A stretch of DNA of 64,000 bases. Origin: Pedobacter sp. ISL-64. GTDB taxonomy: Bacteria > Bacteroidota > Bacteroidia > Sphingobacteriales > Sphingobacteriaceae. Both the position numbers and the translations under genes were made by a program. The notes under the pieces were generated by a model. That model was not told the origin of the DNA, searched no databases, and saw only the letters and a list, made by a program, of their open reading frames with translations. Location of the stretch: the NCBI RefSeq assembly GCF_018613605.1, contig NZ_JAGGPU010000010.1, positions 1 to 64,000 on the forward strand. The letters are read 5' to 3'. This document shows, piece after piece, positions 14,879-23,657 of the stretch. Position 1 is the first letter of the stretch; the number at the start of each line of letters is the position of its first letter.

Positions 14879-17263
14879 ATGAAGAAATATTTACTTTTCC
14901 TTTTGCTTTGCACAGGCGAATATGCTTTTGCGCAACAATTAGCGCCTTTAACCGTCGAAAAGATAATGCGCGATCCAAAGTGGATGGGCGTTGCACCGAC
15001 TAACTTCCGGTGGACTGCGGATAGCAAAACCCTGTACTTCAACTGGAATCCTGAAAATAAAGCTAAAGAAGAGTTATTTAAAGTTTCGGCAGCAGCTACC
15101 AAACCCGTTAAAGCGGCAGAAAAGGAAGATGAAAAGCTTTTAAGTTTAAACTATACCTATAACACTGACCGCTCGCTCGGTTTAATCGAAAAAAGTGGCG
15201 ATATCTATTTACAGAATTTCAAAAGCAATAAAGAAACGCGGCTAACCAGCACGCAAGAGCGAGAAAACAGCCCTGTTTTTTTAACCAATGGAAATATCGT
15301 TTATCAATTGGGCGATAATCTTTTCGAAGTGGATTTAAAATCTGCCGAAACCAAACAACTCACTAATTTCGTTAAAGGTAAAAAAGCAGGCCGACCGGAA
15401 ACCAAGCCGCTTACCGAGCAGGATAAATGGCTAAAGACACAGCAAACCGAATTGTTCGATATCATTAAAAAAAGAAATGCAGAAACCAGAAGTGGCGCCC
15501 GCGGTGGAAGAGGCCGTTCTGGCGCAACATCTGCTGATTCAAAACCATTAAAAGAGCTTTATACAGAAGATAAGTTTTTAAATGGTGTAACCATTAGTCC
15601 CGATGGGCATTTTATTACTTATAAGCTAACCACGCCAGCCCAGAATAACCATAGCACTGTTGTTCCGAATTATATCACATCATCAGGCTATACCGAAGAT
15701 ATTCCTGGCAGAACAAAGGTTGGGGAAAATGAAAATATTTCGCAGGGCTTTATCTACGATACCCAAAAAGATTCTGTTTATGCCATTCAGACTGCTACCA
15801 TACCGGGCATTAAAGATCTTCCCGATTACCTTAAAGATTATCCAAAAGAATTGGATACGCTAAAAAAGAAAAACGCAGACAGACCTGTAAATTTCTTCGG
15901 CCCGCTTTGGAACGATAACGGAAGTACCGCAATCGTAGTTGCCACTTCAACCGACAATAAAGACCGCTGGATCTTAAAACTGGATGCATCAACAGGGAAG
16001 TTTTCTCTAATAGATCGTCAGCGCGATGAAGCCTGGATTGGTGGCCCGGGCATTAGTGGCTTTTACCAAGGTAGCACCGGATGGATAGACAATAACCGCT
16101 TTTACTACCAAAGCGAAGCTAGCGGATTCTCACACCTTTATGTAGTTAATGCTGCCACAGGTGATAAAAAACAACTTACTTCTGGCAAATGGGAAGTGCA
16201 ATCTGTTCAGCTCTCAAAGGATAGAAGTACATTTTATCTTAAAACAAATAGGGAGCACCCAGGGATTACAAACTTCTTTAAAATCAGTGTAAACGGTGGT
16301 GAGCTTGTTCAGATTACAACCCTGAAAGGCTTAAATGATATCACCCTCTCTCCTGACGAAAAATACATAGCCATTAATTATTCCTTTATAGACAAACCTG
16401 GAGAGTTATATCTTCAGCCAAATAAGGTTGGTGCCAAAGCCGAAAAAATTACCCAATCTACCTCTGCCGAATTTAATTCTTACAAGTGGCGTCAACCGGA
16501 TATGGTAAGCTTCAAAAACCGTTATGGTGCAGATGTTTATGCGAGGGTGTATAAATCTGATAATCCACACCCTAATCACCCTGCGGTAGTTTTTGTTCAT
16601 GGAGCAGGCTATCTTCAAAATGTGCATTTCGGCTGGAGCACCTACTTCCGCGAGTTTATGTTCAATAATTTACTGGCCGATAATGGTTACACGGTAATCG
16701 ATATCGATTATACCGGAAGCTCCGGTTATGGCCGCGATCACCGTACAGGTATTTACCGTCACATGGGTGGAAAAGATTTAACCGATCAGGTTGATGGCGT
16801 TAAGTTTTTGGTGGAGAAATACGGCGTTAATCCTCAGCACGTTGGTTTATATGGCGGCTCGTACGGCGGCTTTATTACTTTGATGGCAATGTTCAATGAA
16901 GCGGATGTTTTTGCCAGTGGTGCAGCATTACGTTCAGTTACCGATTGGGCGCACTATAATCATGGCTATACTTCGAACATTTTAAATGAACCGTTTAACG
17001 ATCCTATTGCTTACAAAAGAAGCTCGCCGATCTATTTCGCCGATAAATTAAAGGGCAACCTTTTAATGGCGCATGGAATGGTTGATGTGAATGTTCACTT
17101 TCAGGATATTGTTCGTATTAGTCAACGTTTTATAGAGTTGGGCAAAAACAATTGGGAACTGGCTGTTTACCCCGTTGAAGACCACGGTTTTATCGAGCCT
17201 AGCAGCTGGACTGACGAGTATAAAAGGATATTTAAGCTGTATGAAAATACGTTGAAGAAGTAG
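14879..17263 (+). CDS. S9 family peptidase (dipeptidyl peptidase IV-like)
   Basis: This exported serine peptidase of the prolyl oligopeptidase family is likely to release dipeptides from peptides in the periplasm. A signal peptide (about 1-19, ending YAFAQ) is followed by a beta-propeller (about 30-520) and an alpha/beta hydrolase domain. The catalytic triad is visible as Ser661 in GGSYGGF, Asp736 in VDVNVHF and His769 in EDHGFIEP. The total is 794 residues. An unusual Arg/Gly-rich insert (SGARGGRGRSGAT) lies near residue 210 in the propeller. The ATG at 14879 is chosen over an in-frame TTG 21 nt earlier. Confidence 0.94.
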   Translation: MKKYLLFLLLCTGEYAFAQQLAPLTVEKIMRDPKWMGVAPTNFRWTADSKTLYFNWNPENKAKEELFKVSAAATKPVKAAEKEDEKLLSLNYTYNTDRSLGLIEKSGDIYLQNFKSNKETRLTSTQERENSPVFLTNGNIVYQLGDNLFEVDLKSAETKQLTNFVKGKKAGRPETKPLTEQDKWLKTQQTELFDIIKKRNAETRSGARGGRGRSGATSADSKPLKELYTEDKFLNGVTISPDGHFITYKLTTPAQNNHSTVVPNYITSSGYTEDIPGRTKVGENENISQGFIYDTQKDSVYAIQTATIPGIKDLPDYLKDYPKELDTLKKKNADRPVNFFGPLWNDNGSTAIVVATSTDNKDRWILKLDASTGKFSLIDRQRDEAWIGGPGISGFYQGSTGWIDNNRFYYQSEASGFSHLYVVNAATGDKKQLTSGKWEVQSVQLSKDRSTFYLKTNREHPGITNFFKISVNGGELVQITTLKGLNDITLSPDEKYIAINYSFIDKPGELYLQPNKVGAKAEKITQSTSAEFNSYKWRQPDMVSFKNRYGADVYARVYKSDNPHPNHPAVVFVHGAGYLQNVHFGWSTYFREFMFNNLLADNGYTVIDIDYTGSSGYGRDHRTGIYRHMGGKDLTDQVDGVKFLVEKYGVNPQHVGLYGGSYGGFITLMAMFNEADVFASGAALRSVTDWAHYNHGYTSNILNEPFNDPIAYKRSSPIYFADKLKGNLLMAHGMVDVNVHFQDIVRISQRFIELGKNNWELAVYPVEDHGFIEPSSWTDEYKRIFKLYENTLKK

Positions 17264-17280
17264 CCCCTTTTTTATTAAGT

Positions 17281-17366
17281 CGTCATTTCGACTGGAGCAC
17301 AGCGGAACGGAGAAATCTTTGAACGATATTTAATTCAAAGATTTCTCCACTACGGTCGAAATGACG
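17281..17366. repeat. CGTCAT...ATGACG palindromic spacer repeat (family A)
   Basis: A nearly symmetrical copy with arms CGTCATTTCGACTG / GTCGAAATGACG and AGAAATCTTTGAA / TTCAAAGATTTCT. It lies 17 nt after the peptidase stop and is the best folded member in the window. Confidence 0.88.
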
Positions 17367-17481
17367 ATCCTGAAAAGCATCCCTCAATATCAGAATAGAA
17401 ATCTATTATATCTTTTTAAATAAATATAGTTTTCATCTATATCGTTATCAATAAATACAATTAACAATTAGTAAAACAGGG

Positions 17482-17512
17482 TTGATTGACATCTGTTTTA
17501 GCCCTACCTTTG
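17482..17512 (+). promoter_or_regulatory. Promoter of the peroxiredoxin operon
   Basis: An exact -7 element TACCTTTG (17505-17512) has a TTG at 17482-17484, 20 nt upstream, the spacing expected for a Bacteroidota -33/-7 promoter. The peroxiredoxin ATG is 27 nt downstream. Confidence 0.7.
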
Positions 17513-17539
17513 TGGCATAAAATTAAAGACAAAAAAATT

Positions 17540-18172
17540 ATGGCAATAGTAGGCAAAAAATTCCCAAGTGTTAGTATTGATGCAATGTCAGACATGGGTG
17601 ATGACTTGAAAATCAACGTATTTGAAGAGGCAGTAAATAAAAATAGCAAAGTGTTATTGTTCTGGTATCCAAAAGATTTTACTTTCGTTTGCCCTACAGA
17701 ATTACATGCTTTCCAAGCTGCTTTACCTGAGTTTGAAAAAAGAAATACAATTGTAATCGGTGCATCTTGTGATACCAACGAAGTTCACTTCGCATGGTTA
17801 AATACACCAAAAGATAACGGCGGTATTGAAGGTGTTACTTATCCAATCTTAGCTGATACACACAGACAATTATCTGGCATCCTTGATATTTTAGATCAGG
17901 AAGTTAACTATGACGAAGAAGGAAACGAATCTTTCTCAGGATCAAATGTTTCTTTCAGAGCTACTTATTTAATCGACGAAACTGGTAAAGTTTTCCACGA
18001 AAGTGTTAACGATATGCCATTAGGCAGAAACGTTAAAGAATATTTACGTTTAATCGATGCTTACGCTCACGTTCAAAAACATGGCGAAGTTTGTCCTGCA
18101 AACTGGGAAGAAGGAAAAGAAGCAATGAATGCGAACAGAACTGGTGTTGCTGAATATTTAGCCGCTAACTAA
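17540..18172 (+). CDS. Peroxiredoxin (AhpC/TSA family, 2-Cys)
   Basis: This enzyme reduces hydrogen peroxide and organic peroxides with a cysteine. The peroxidatic Cys51 sits in KDFTFVCPTELHAF and the resolving Cys185 in HGEVCPANWEEGKEAM, the arrangement of typical 2-Cys AhpC. It has 210 residues from the ATG at 17540. An in-frame upstream extension of 18 codons overlaps the promoter and is rejected. It heads a three-gene operon with a thioredoxin (14-nt gap), which probably re-reduces it, and a DUF6952 gene. Confidence 0.95.
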   Translation: MAIVGKKFPSVSIDAMSDMGDDLKINVFEEAVNKNSKVLLFWYPKDFTFVCPTELHAFQAALPEFEKRNTIVIGASCDTNEVHFAWLNTPKDNGGIEGVTYPILADTHRQLSGILDILDQEVNYDEEGNESFSGSNVSFRATYLIDETGKVFHESVNDMPLGRNVKEYLRLIDAYAHVQKHGEVCPANWEEGKEAMNANRTGVAEYLAAN

Positions 18173-18186
18173 TTAAACAAAACGTT

Positions 18187-18495
18187 ATGTTTTTAGAATT
18201 AACAGAAGATAATCTTCAACAATATTTGGCCGATAACTCAAAGGTTATGGTTCAGTATGCTGCATCATGGTGCGGAAACTGCAGAATCATGAAGCCTAAG
18301 TTTAAAAAATTGGCTTCAGAAAATGAAGATGTAGCTTTCTTGATTGTTGATGCCGAAAAACTTCCAAACTCACGCAAATTTGCAAACGTTGATAATTTAC
18401 CAACTTTCGCAGCTTTTGAAGGCGGTAGCTTGGTAGATCAGGTACAAACCAACAAAGCAGAAGGTTTAATAGAACTATTTAACAAGATAAAGTAA
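18187..18495 (+). CDS. Thioredoxin family protein
   Basis: A 102-residue cytosolic thioredoxin fold with active site WCGNC (Cys29, Cys32) and the cis-Pro in DNLPTFAAF. The usual WCGPC proline is replaced by Asn, which tends to change redox potential and partner choice. It lies 14 nt after the peroxiredoxin gene and its stop overlaps the next start (TAATG). It is most likely the dedicated reductant of that peroxiredoxin. Confidence 0.92.
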   Translation: MFLELTEDNLQQYLADNSKVMVQYAASWCGNCRIMKPKFKKLASENEDVAFLIVDAEKLPNSRKFANVDNLPTFAAFEGGSLVDQVQTNKAEGLIELFNKIK

Positions 18496-18743
18496 TGAAG
18501 ATTCCGGTTATAAGACAATTATTTCAAAACACCACTCCAGCACAACTGGAGACCACTTTGGAGGTTTTAGAGGCTTTTTGCGAGTTTAGAGGGGTTAGTG
18601 AGCACGAGGTTGATGTAGCAGGCGAAATGATTACCAATATCTGTGGTGCCTTAGAAGTACATCAAATGGTAAGCGAAGGTGCTACCGAAAAGGATGCATT
18701 AAATGCTTTCGGCCAAAAAGTAATGGGTTCGATTGATCGATAA
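18495..18743 (+). CDS. DUF6952 family small protein
   Basis: An 82-residue cytosolic protein with the pattern MKIPVIRQLFQNTTPAQLET...ISNICGALEVHQMVSEGATEKDA typical of DUF6952. This family is confined to Bacteroidota as far as I know and is often found behind peroxiredoxin/thioredoxin genes. It has a single conserved Cys. The gene overlaps the thioredoxin stop by one base, so it is made with the redox pair. Its function is unknown, and a role as redox partner or regulator is inferred from context. A strong terminator follows. Confidence 0.8.
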   Translation: MKIPVIRQLFQNTTPAQLETTLEVLEAFCEFRGVSEHEVDVAGEMITNICGALEVHQMVSEGATEKDALNAFGQKVMGSIDR

Positions 18744-18780
18744 TCGTCTTAAAGCTTTAATCTAGCTTTTTCGAAATATA

Positions 18781-18820
18781 AAATCCCTTGTTGATGAAAA
18801 TCAGCGGGGGATTTTTGTTT
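18781..18820 (+). terminator. Intrinsic terminator of the peroxiredoxin operon
   Basis: A 15-bp stem including G-U pairs (18781-18795 with 18800-18814) closes a GAAA tetraloop and runs into TTGTTT. It lies 37 nt after the DUF6952 stop. Confidence 0.85.
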
Positions 18821-18830
18821 AATTATATCT

Positions 18831-18870
18831 GTCATTGCGAGAAGGCTTTTCAGCCGACGAAGCAATCTTT
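18831..18870. repeat. Half copy of the CATTGCGAGG...GAAGCAATCT repeat (family B)
   Basis: GTCATTGCGAGAAGGCTTTT, then CGACGAAGCAATCTTTC matches the left half of the family B element at 60000-60079. No right half follows. The next 210 bp (to about 19080) contain a GGAAAAC/GTTTTCC hairpin but no convincing gene. Confidence 0.6.
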
Positions 18871-19084
18871 CCTACTTTTAGCAAAACATTTCCTTAAAGA
18901 TTATTTTGTCATGTTTTTTGGAAAACAAGGTTCCGTTTTCCCTGCTGCCGATAGAAAACCTGTGAAACAAGCAAGCATACCATAAGTAAATAAAAACAGA
19001 TGCTTAAATCGGCATTCGTCCAGTCAGGTTTAGATGGCAGGGTTTTGTAATCCTGAATGCAGTGAAAATCGACAGACCTTCCTG

Positions 19085-19150
19085 CGTCATGCTGAATTTA
19101 TTTCAGCATCTTTTTAGCGTGAAATACCCTGAAATAAATTCAGGGTGACG
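19085..19150. repeat. CGTCAT...GTGACG palindrome with nested TGAAATAAATTCA hairpins (family C)
   Basis: Outer ends CGTCATGCTGAA and TCAGGGTGACG enclose two nested inverted segments (GCTGAATTTATTTCAGC and CCCTGAAATAAATTCAGGG). A second full copy lies at 56866-56945. Confidence 0.75.
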
Positions 19151-19167
19151 ACCGAATTCATTCTCGC

Positions 19168-19197
19168 AAAAAAAAGGTCTGTGAGGACACAGACCTT
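19168..19197 (-). terminator. Intrinsic terminator of ppc
   Basis: Read on the minus strand, AAGGTCTGTG and its perfect inverted copy enclose a 4-nt loop, and the stem runs straight into eight Us. It lies 57 nt after the PEP carboxylase stop. Confidence 0.88.
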
Positions 19198-19210
19198 GGA
19201 TTATTTTTTT

Positions 19211-19241
19211 AACCTCACAGGTTTGGCAAACCTGCGAGGTT
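19211..19241. repeat. Palindromic repeat, AACCTCGCAGGTTT type
   Basis: Arms 19211-19224 and 19228-19241 are inverted copies with one mismatch around a 3-nt loop. It is the same family as 113-145. It lies between the ppc stop and its terminator. Confidence 0.7.
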
Positions 19242-19253
19242 AAAAATGAAACT

Positions 19254-21839
19254 TTAAGCCAAATTCCTACCGGCATTTACAATACCAAATACTGTTCTTA
19301 CCGCCAGCTTTTCTAAAGCATGCTGATCTTTCTCGTTCTGATCATGTTGCAGTTTTTCTAAAGCGAAATGCTGAATCAATACCAATGGCAAAATGATTTT
19401 TTCGCGGGTGGCGATCGATTTTTTATCTACAGGATAATTAGCCATTAATGTTGGCTGTCCGGATAGTTTTAAAAGCATCTCCTTAGCTAATTCGAATTCG
19501 TTATGTAGTTGGGTCCAAAAAGCACCAAACTCTTTATCTGCAGCCAAATGCGCTGTAATGGTAAAGTCTGATTTGCTCATACTCATCATACAGTTATCTA
19601 CAATAGTTTTTAAATAATCAGAATCCTGGTAAACTTTAAGCACTTTATCCCAATTTCCAGCTTTTTCCTGATTTTTTAAAGCTGTTCCCATTCCATAGAA
19701 ACCCGGAACATTCTGTTTCAGCATACTCCAGGCCGTTACAAAACTAATGGCCCTTAAATCTTCGAGTTTCATTTCGCCTCCACCGTTTCTTTTAACCGGG
19801 CGGCTACTAATGTTAGCTTGCGACAATAGTTTTAAAGGAGATAATTTCTCTAAATAACTCACAAATAATGGGTGCTCGCGCAAGTCGACAAAAGCTTTAT
19901 AACTTTCTTCAGCCATTTCATCAAGCAAGGTCTTATTTTCAGGATCTAACAGAATATTGTGTTTCTCTTTTAATCCAGAGGTTAATCCGGCGTTGATTAA
20001 TTGCTCGATATTAAATTCAGCACTTTCTACCGAACCATATTGAGAACTGATGGTTTGCCCCTGAACGGTTAGCTGCATGTTCTTGTTCGCAATTTCCTTA
20101 CCCATAGAAGCATAAAAACGGTGTGTTTTACCTCCGCCACGTGCAGGCGGCCCACCACGGCCATCAAAAAACGCCAGCTGAATATTGTGTTTGGCAGAAA
20201 CCGCAGATAATGATGTTTTTCCGTTAAAAATAGACCAGTTGGCCATTAAGTAACCACCATCTTTGGTGCTGTCAGAATAACCAAGCATAATATCCTGTTT
20301 ATTTCCACGGCTGGCTAAATGTGCCTTATAGAATGGATTACTATAAAGCGTATCCATAATTGCAGCTGCTCCCTTTAAATCGTTAACGGTTTCAAAAAGC
20401 GGCACAAAATCAATAGTCAACGATTCTTTACTCCAGCCATTCCAAAGGAAAAGTTCAATTAATTGCAAAATATCGCTTGCTTGCTGGCAATTGCTGATAA
20501 TAAAACGGTGGCAGGCTTTTTCACCGTTACGTCTTTGAATGCCTTTAATTACTTTAATTACTTCGATTGTATCTTTTGTCAAGGCATCAGGCTCGCTAGC
20601 GTAAACGACTGTTGCTTCTTTAAAAGAAATTAAAGCTAATTTCTCTGCTTCGGATAGTTTATCGTAATCGGCAGGATACAGCGAAGAAATAGGCTTATTG
20701 GCGCGGCAATATGCGTGCACATTCCTCAGCACACGACTATCTTGGCGGATATCTAACGAAGCGAAGTAGTTACCATATAAATCTATTTTGCGGATCAGAT
20801 CGTTAACCAGATCTACAAACAAACCGTCGTGCTCCTCCAGCAGCGTATCTTTAATTTTATTTAGGTTTTCTTTAAGTTCACTAGAAATATCCTGAAGCTC
20901 GCAAGTTTGATCGAAAGCATTCAGATACAGTACATCGTGCAGTTTTGCGATATTTTCTTCAACACCTCTAAAGGTGATGCGGCGTTTAATTACCCTGAAA
21001 TCGCGGTAATAACAACGGAAAAGGATCTGGCGCAACATTTTGGAAACTTCCAAAGTGGTATCAGCATGAATGTTCGGATTTCCGTCTCTATCTCCCCCAG
21101 GCCAGAAACCCAGCTCTAAAATTTTCTTGGTCTCCAGGTTGTATTCATCAAGGTTCTGGTCTATCTCTTCCTGAATATTCGCCGCAGCAAAATAAAATGT
21201 ATTCTCTAAAAACCAGGCCAGGTTTAAGGCCTCATCAACCGGTGTTGGCGATTTTTTATTAAAAAAAGGCGTTTTACCCAATTGCTGCAATAAGGAGTTC
21301 ATCGAAGTAAGGTCGTTGTCACGAATGGCCTTGGTTAAATCAGTAATAATGGCCAACACACTTCCGGGATAAAACTGTGTTGGGTGTGCGGTTAAAACCA
21401 AACGAAGCGAAAGTTCATCAATCAACTTCTCAATTTTGGATAACATCGGTTTGTTATCAGCATTCTTTTTTAAAATAAACGCTAATGTACTCTGTTCGTC
21501 TGTTGTATTTAATTTGGTAAAAGAAGCATCTTCTACGGCATCAAAAAGTACCACCTGACGTTCGATATACTGGATAAAACGGAAAAGCAGGTCAATAATA
21601 TCTTTGCGCTCGGTATAACTGGTATACTTGGCAAAAAATTCTTCGATAATCTGTGCAGGTTTTTCTCCGTTTGCAATGCCTTCTTCACAGCTCTTAAAAA
21701 ACAGCGGAAGCAATGTTCCGGTATCTTTAATTTTGTAAAAAGGCAAGGTGAGAAATAAACTGTTAAATAGTTCGAATTTTGAGATTACCTCATTATTAAA
21801 AATAGATTCTCGTTGCGTAGTTAAACGAAGTTTAGGCAT
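19254..21839 (-). CDS. ppc: Phosphoenolpyruvate carboxylase
   Basis: This enzyme carboxylates PEP to oxaloacetate to refill the TCA cycle. The 861-residue protein keeps the main motifs: LTAHPTQFYPGS with the catalytic His, FWPGGDRDGNPNI, LGYSDSTKDGGYL, FFDGRGGPPARGGG, and the QGQTISSQYGS segment. Deviations from the well-known enterobacterial form are Gln instead of Glu in TAHPTE, and a divergent segment around AWSMLKQNVPGFYGMG. Both look like features of the Bacteroidota branch, not damage. The gene is monocistronic with its own terminator at 19168-19197. Confidence 0.95.
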   Translation of the reverse strand: MPKLRLTTQRESIFNNEVISKFELFNSLFLTLPFYKIKDTGTLLPLFFKSCEEGIANGEKPAQIIEEFFAKYTSYTERKDIIDLLFRFIQYIERQVVLFDAVEDASFTKLNTTDEQSTLAFILKKNADNKPMLSKIEKLIDELSLRLVLTAHPTQFYPGSVLAIITDLTKAIRDNDLTSMNSLLQQLGKTPFFNKKSPTPVDEALNLAWFLENTFYFAAANIQEEIDQNLDEYNLETKKILELGFWPGGDRDGNPNIHADTTLEVSKMLRQILFRCYYRDFRVIKRRITFRGVEENIAKLHDVLYLNAFDQTCELQDISSELKENLNKIKDTLLEEHDGLFVDLVNDLIRKIDLYGNYFASLDIRQDSRVLRNVHAYCRANKPISSLYPADYDKLSEAEKLALISFKEATVVYASEPDALTKDTIEVIKVIKGIQRRNGEKACHRFIISNCQQASDILQLIELFLWNGWSKESLTIDFVPLFETVNDLKGAAAIMDTLYSNPFYKAHLASRGNKQDIMLGYSDSTKDGGYLMANWSIFNGKTSLSAVSAKHNIQLAFFDGRGGPPARGGGKTHRFYASMGKEIANKNMQLTVQGQTISSQYGSVESAEFNIEQLINAGLTSGLKEKHNILLDPENKTLLDEMAEESYKAFVDLREHPLFVSYLEKLSPLKLLSQANISSRPVKRNGGGEMKLEDLRAISFVTAWSMLKQNVPGFYGMGTALKNQEKAGNWDKVLKVYQDSDYLKTIVDNCMMSMSKSDFTITAHLAADKEFGAFWTQLHNEFELAKEMLLKLSGQPTLMANYPVDKKSIATREKIILPLVLIQHFALEKLQHDQNEKDQHALEKLAVRTVFGIVNAGRNLA

Positions 21840-22027
21840 AGCTTATGCAATAGTTTTGTATACCGTAATACTACAAAAAATGCGTAAGGTATTAAAATTC
21901 TAAGGCTTACAATTTGGAAAATTGTAGAATAAATTTTAATTTTAGAATCTTATTTGGCCACAATGTGGTTAAGTAAGAACATTTGCAATGTTTAAGGGCA
22001 TTGCATTGATTGTTAATTTTTTGGGTT

Positions 22028-22066
22028 AAAACAGCCGATGTAATAAAATACATCGGCTGTTTTTGT
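22028..22066. terminator. Bidirectional intrinsic terminator
   Basis: AAAACAGCCGATGTA (22028-22042) pairs perfectly with 22049-22063 around a 6-nt loop, with U-tracts in both directions. It lies about 36 nt after the emrB-type stop on the minus strand and ends the efflux operon. The remaining spacer up to the ppc start holds no gene. Confidence 0.9.
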
Positions 22067-22101
22067 TTTTTGCCATTTTTTATGGCATTTCTTTGCAAAT
22101 T

Positions 22102-23649
22102 TTAGTGCACATCGGCAGGAATGTTTGCATTTTTCTTAAACTTTTGAAGATAAAGTAGCGGAATCGAGAACAACATGATCAATCCTGCAACCCAATAGGC
22201 ATCGTCATAAGTAAGTAACATGGTTTGTCTGGTTACAATTCCTTCCATCGCTTTTGCCGCCATAATTTTGGCATCGAACAAAGTTTGTCCTTTTGCCATA
22301 AAACCTTTAATCAATCCGTTAAAACGATCCACAAATGGTTGGTTATAATCGTTCACATTTGCCAATAAAACACTTCTGTGGAAACCCGAACGGACGTGAA
22401 TTAATGTAGTTAAAGCTGCGATACCGAATGAGCCTCCCAATTGGCGCATCATATTGTTCAAACCTGATCCCTGACCGATTTCTGGTCCTTTTAAATCCTG
22501 GATGGCAAGTGTTGTTAAAGGCACAAACAATAAGGCCATGCCCACACCCCTGATTACCAGTGGCCAGAAGAAATCGCCAGTTCCTGATTGTAAAGTCGAA
22601 TTACTCAACATCCAACAGAAAATGAAGAATGCCAACATCCCGAAGGTGGCCATAATTTGTGCCGGAACACCTTTTTTAAGCATAATACCAATAAACGGCA
22701 TCATTACAATGGTACATAATCCACCTGGGAACAAGATTTCTCCGGTTTGCAAAGGTGAAAATCCTAACAAATTCTGACAGAATACCGGAAATACAAATAC
22801 CGAACCATATAAACCGAAACCTAAAATAAATGAGGTAAACATACCCACAGAGAAACTCCTGTGTCTCATAATTTTAAAGTTCACAATCGGGTGGTCGGTG
22901 GTCATCTCTCTCCAAATGAAGAGCAACAACCCAAATACCGAAGCAACAGCCAATGCGGTGATATATGGTGTAGCAAACCAATCTTCGCTCTCTCCTTTTT
23001 CTAACAATGTTTGTAAACTACCTACTGCAATAGCCAATAATGCGATACCCCACCAATCGACAGGTTGACCCTGCCCCGTTTTCGGAGTGGCCCGGACAAA
23101 GGTGTACGTACAGTAGGCCGCGAGTATTCCGACGGGAATATTTACATAAAAAATCCAGGGCCAAGAACTGATTTCTAAGATATATCCACCAATGGTTGGC
23201 CCTACTGTTGGTCCAACTACCGCACCCAAACCAAATAAGGCGGTTGCAATACCCACATCTTCACGTGGCCAGGTTTCTATTAAGATTGCTTGCGCTGTTG
23301 ATATTAAACCACCACCAGCTAAACCCTGCAAAATTCTAAATAAAATAAGCTCATTTAATGAGGTGGCGTTTCCGCACAAAAAGGAAACCAGTGTAAAAAC
23401 AATGATGGAGGTAAGAAAGTAATTTTTCCTGCCAAATCGGTTACCCAACCAGCCGGACATTGGCAACACGATAACGTTCGCTACCGCATAGCCGGTAGAA
23501 AGCCAGGCAACATCCTCAAGGGTGGCGCCCAGGTTTCCCTGTATTTGTGGAATTGCCACGTTTACGATAGTCGTATCAATCAGCTCCAACAAAGAAGCTG
23601 TGATTACCGTAAATGTAATAATCCACTTTTTTAAACCTACTTCGGCCAT
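22102..23649 (-). CDS. DHA2-family MFS drug exporter (EmrB-like)
   Basis: This inner-membrane proton-driven exporter has 515 residues and about 14 membrane segments. The N-terminal LLELIDTTIVNVAIPQIQG, the motif A-like GWLGNRFGRKNYFL, and the antiporter motif GLGAVVGPTVGPTIGGYI are characteristic of the EmrB/QacA group. It is the last gene of tetR-tolC-emrA-emrB and should form a tripartite pump with the adaptor (8-nt gap) and outer-membrane factor upstream. Substrates are probably hydrophobic drugs or toxic lipids, but the sequence does not say which. Confidence 0.94.
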   Translation of the reverse strand: MAEVGLKKWIITFTVITASLLELIDTTIVNVAIPQIQGNLGATLEDVAWLSTGYAVANVIVLPMSGWLGNRFGRKNYFLTSIIVFTLVSFLCGNATSLNELILFRILQGLAGGGLISTAQAILIETWPREDVGIATALFGLGAVVGPTVGPTIGGYILEISSWPWIFYVNIPVGILAAYCTYTFVRATPKTGQGQPVDWWGIALLAIAVGSLQTLLEKGESEDWFATPYITALAVASVFGLLLFIWREMTTDHPIVNFKIMRHRSFSVGMFTSFILGFGLYGSVFVFPVFCQNLLGFSPLQTGEILFPGGLCTIVMMPFIGIMLKKGVPAQIMATFGMLAFFIFCWMLSNSTLQSGTGDFFWPLVIRGVGMALLFVPLTTLAIQDLKGPEIGQGSGLNNMMRQLGGSFGIAALTTLIHVRSGFHRSVLLANVNDYNQPFVDRFNGLIKGFMAKGQTLFDAKIMAAKAMEGIVTRQTMLLTYDDAYWVAGLIMLFSIPLLYLQKFKKNANIPADVH

Positions 23650-23657
23650 TTTTAATA

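Noticed and set aside
18788..18985. Open frame across the terminator after the DUF6952 gene
   Set aside because: It begins within the terminator hairpin and runs through a repeat half copy. A nested 24-codon frame at 18911 also lacks support.
21907..22098. 63-codon minus-strand frame between ppc and the efflux operon
   Set aside because: It covers a perfect bidirectional terminator hairpin and has no coding features.
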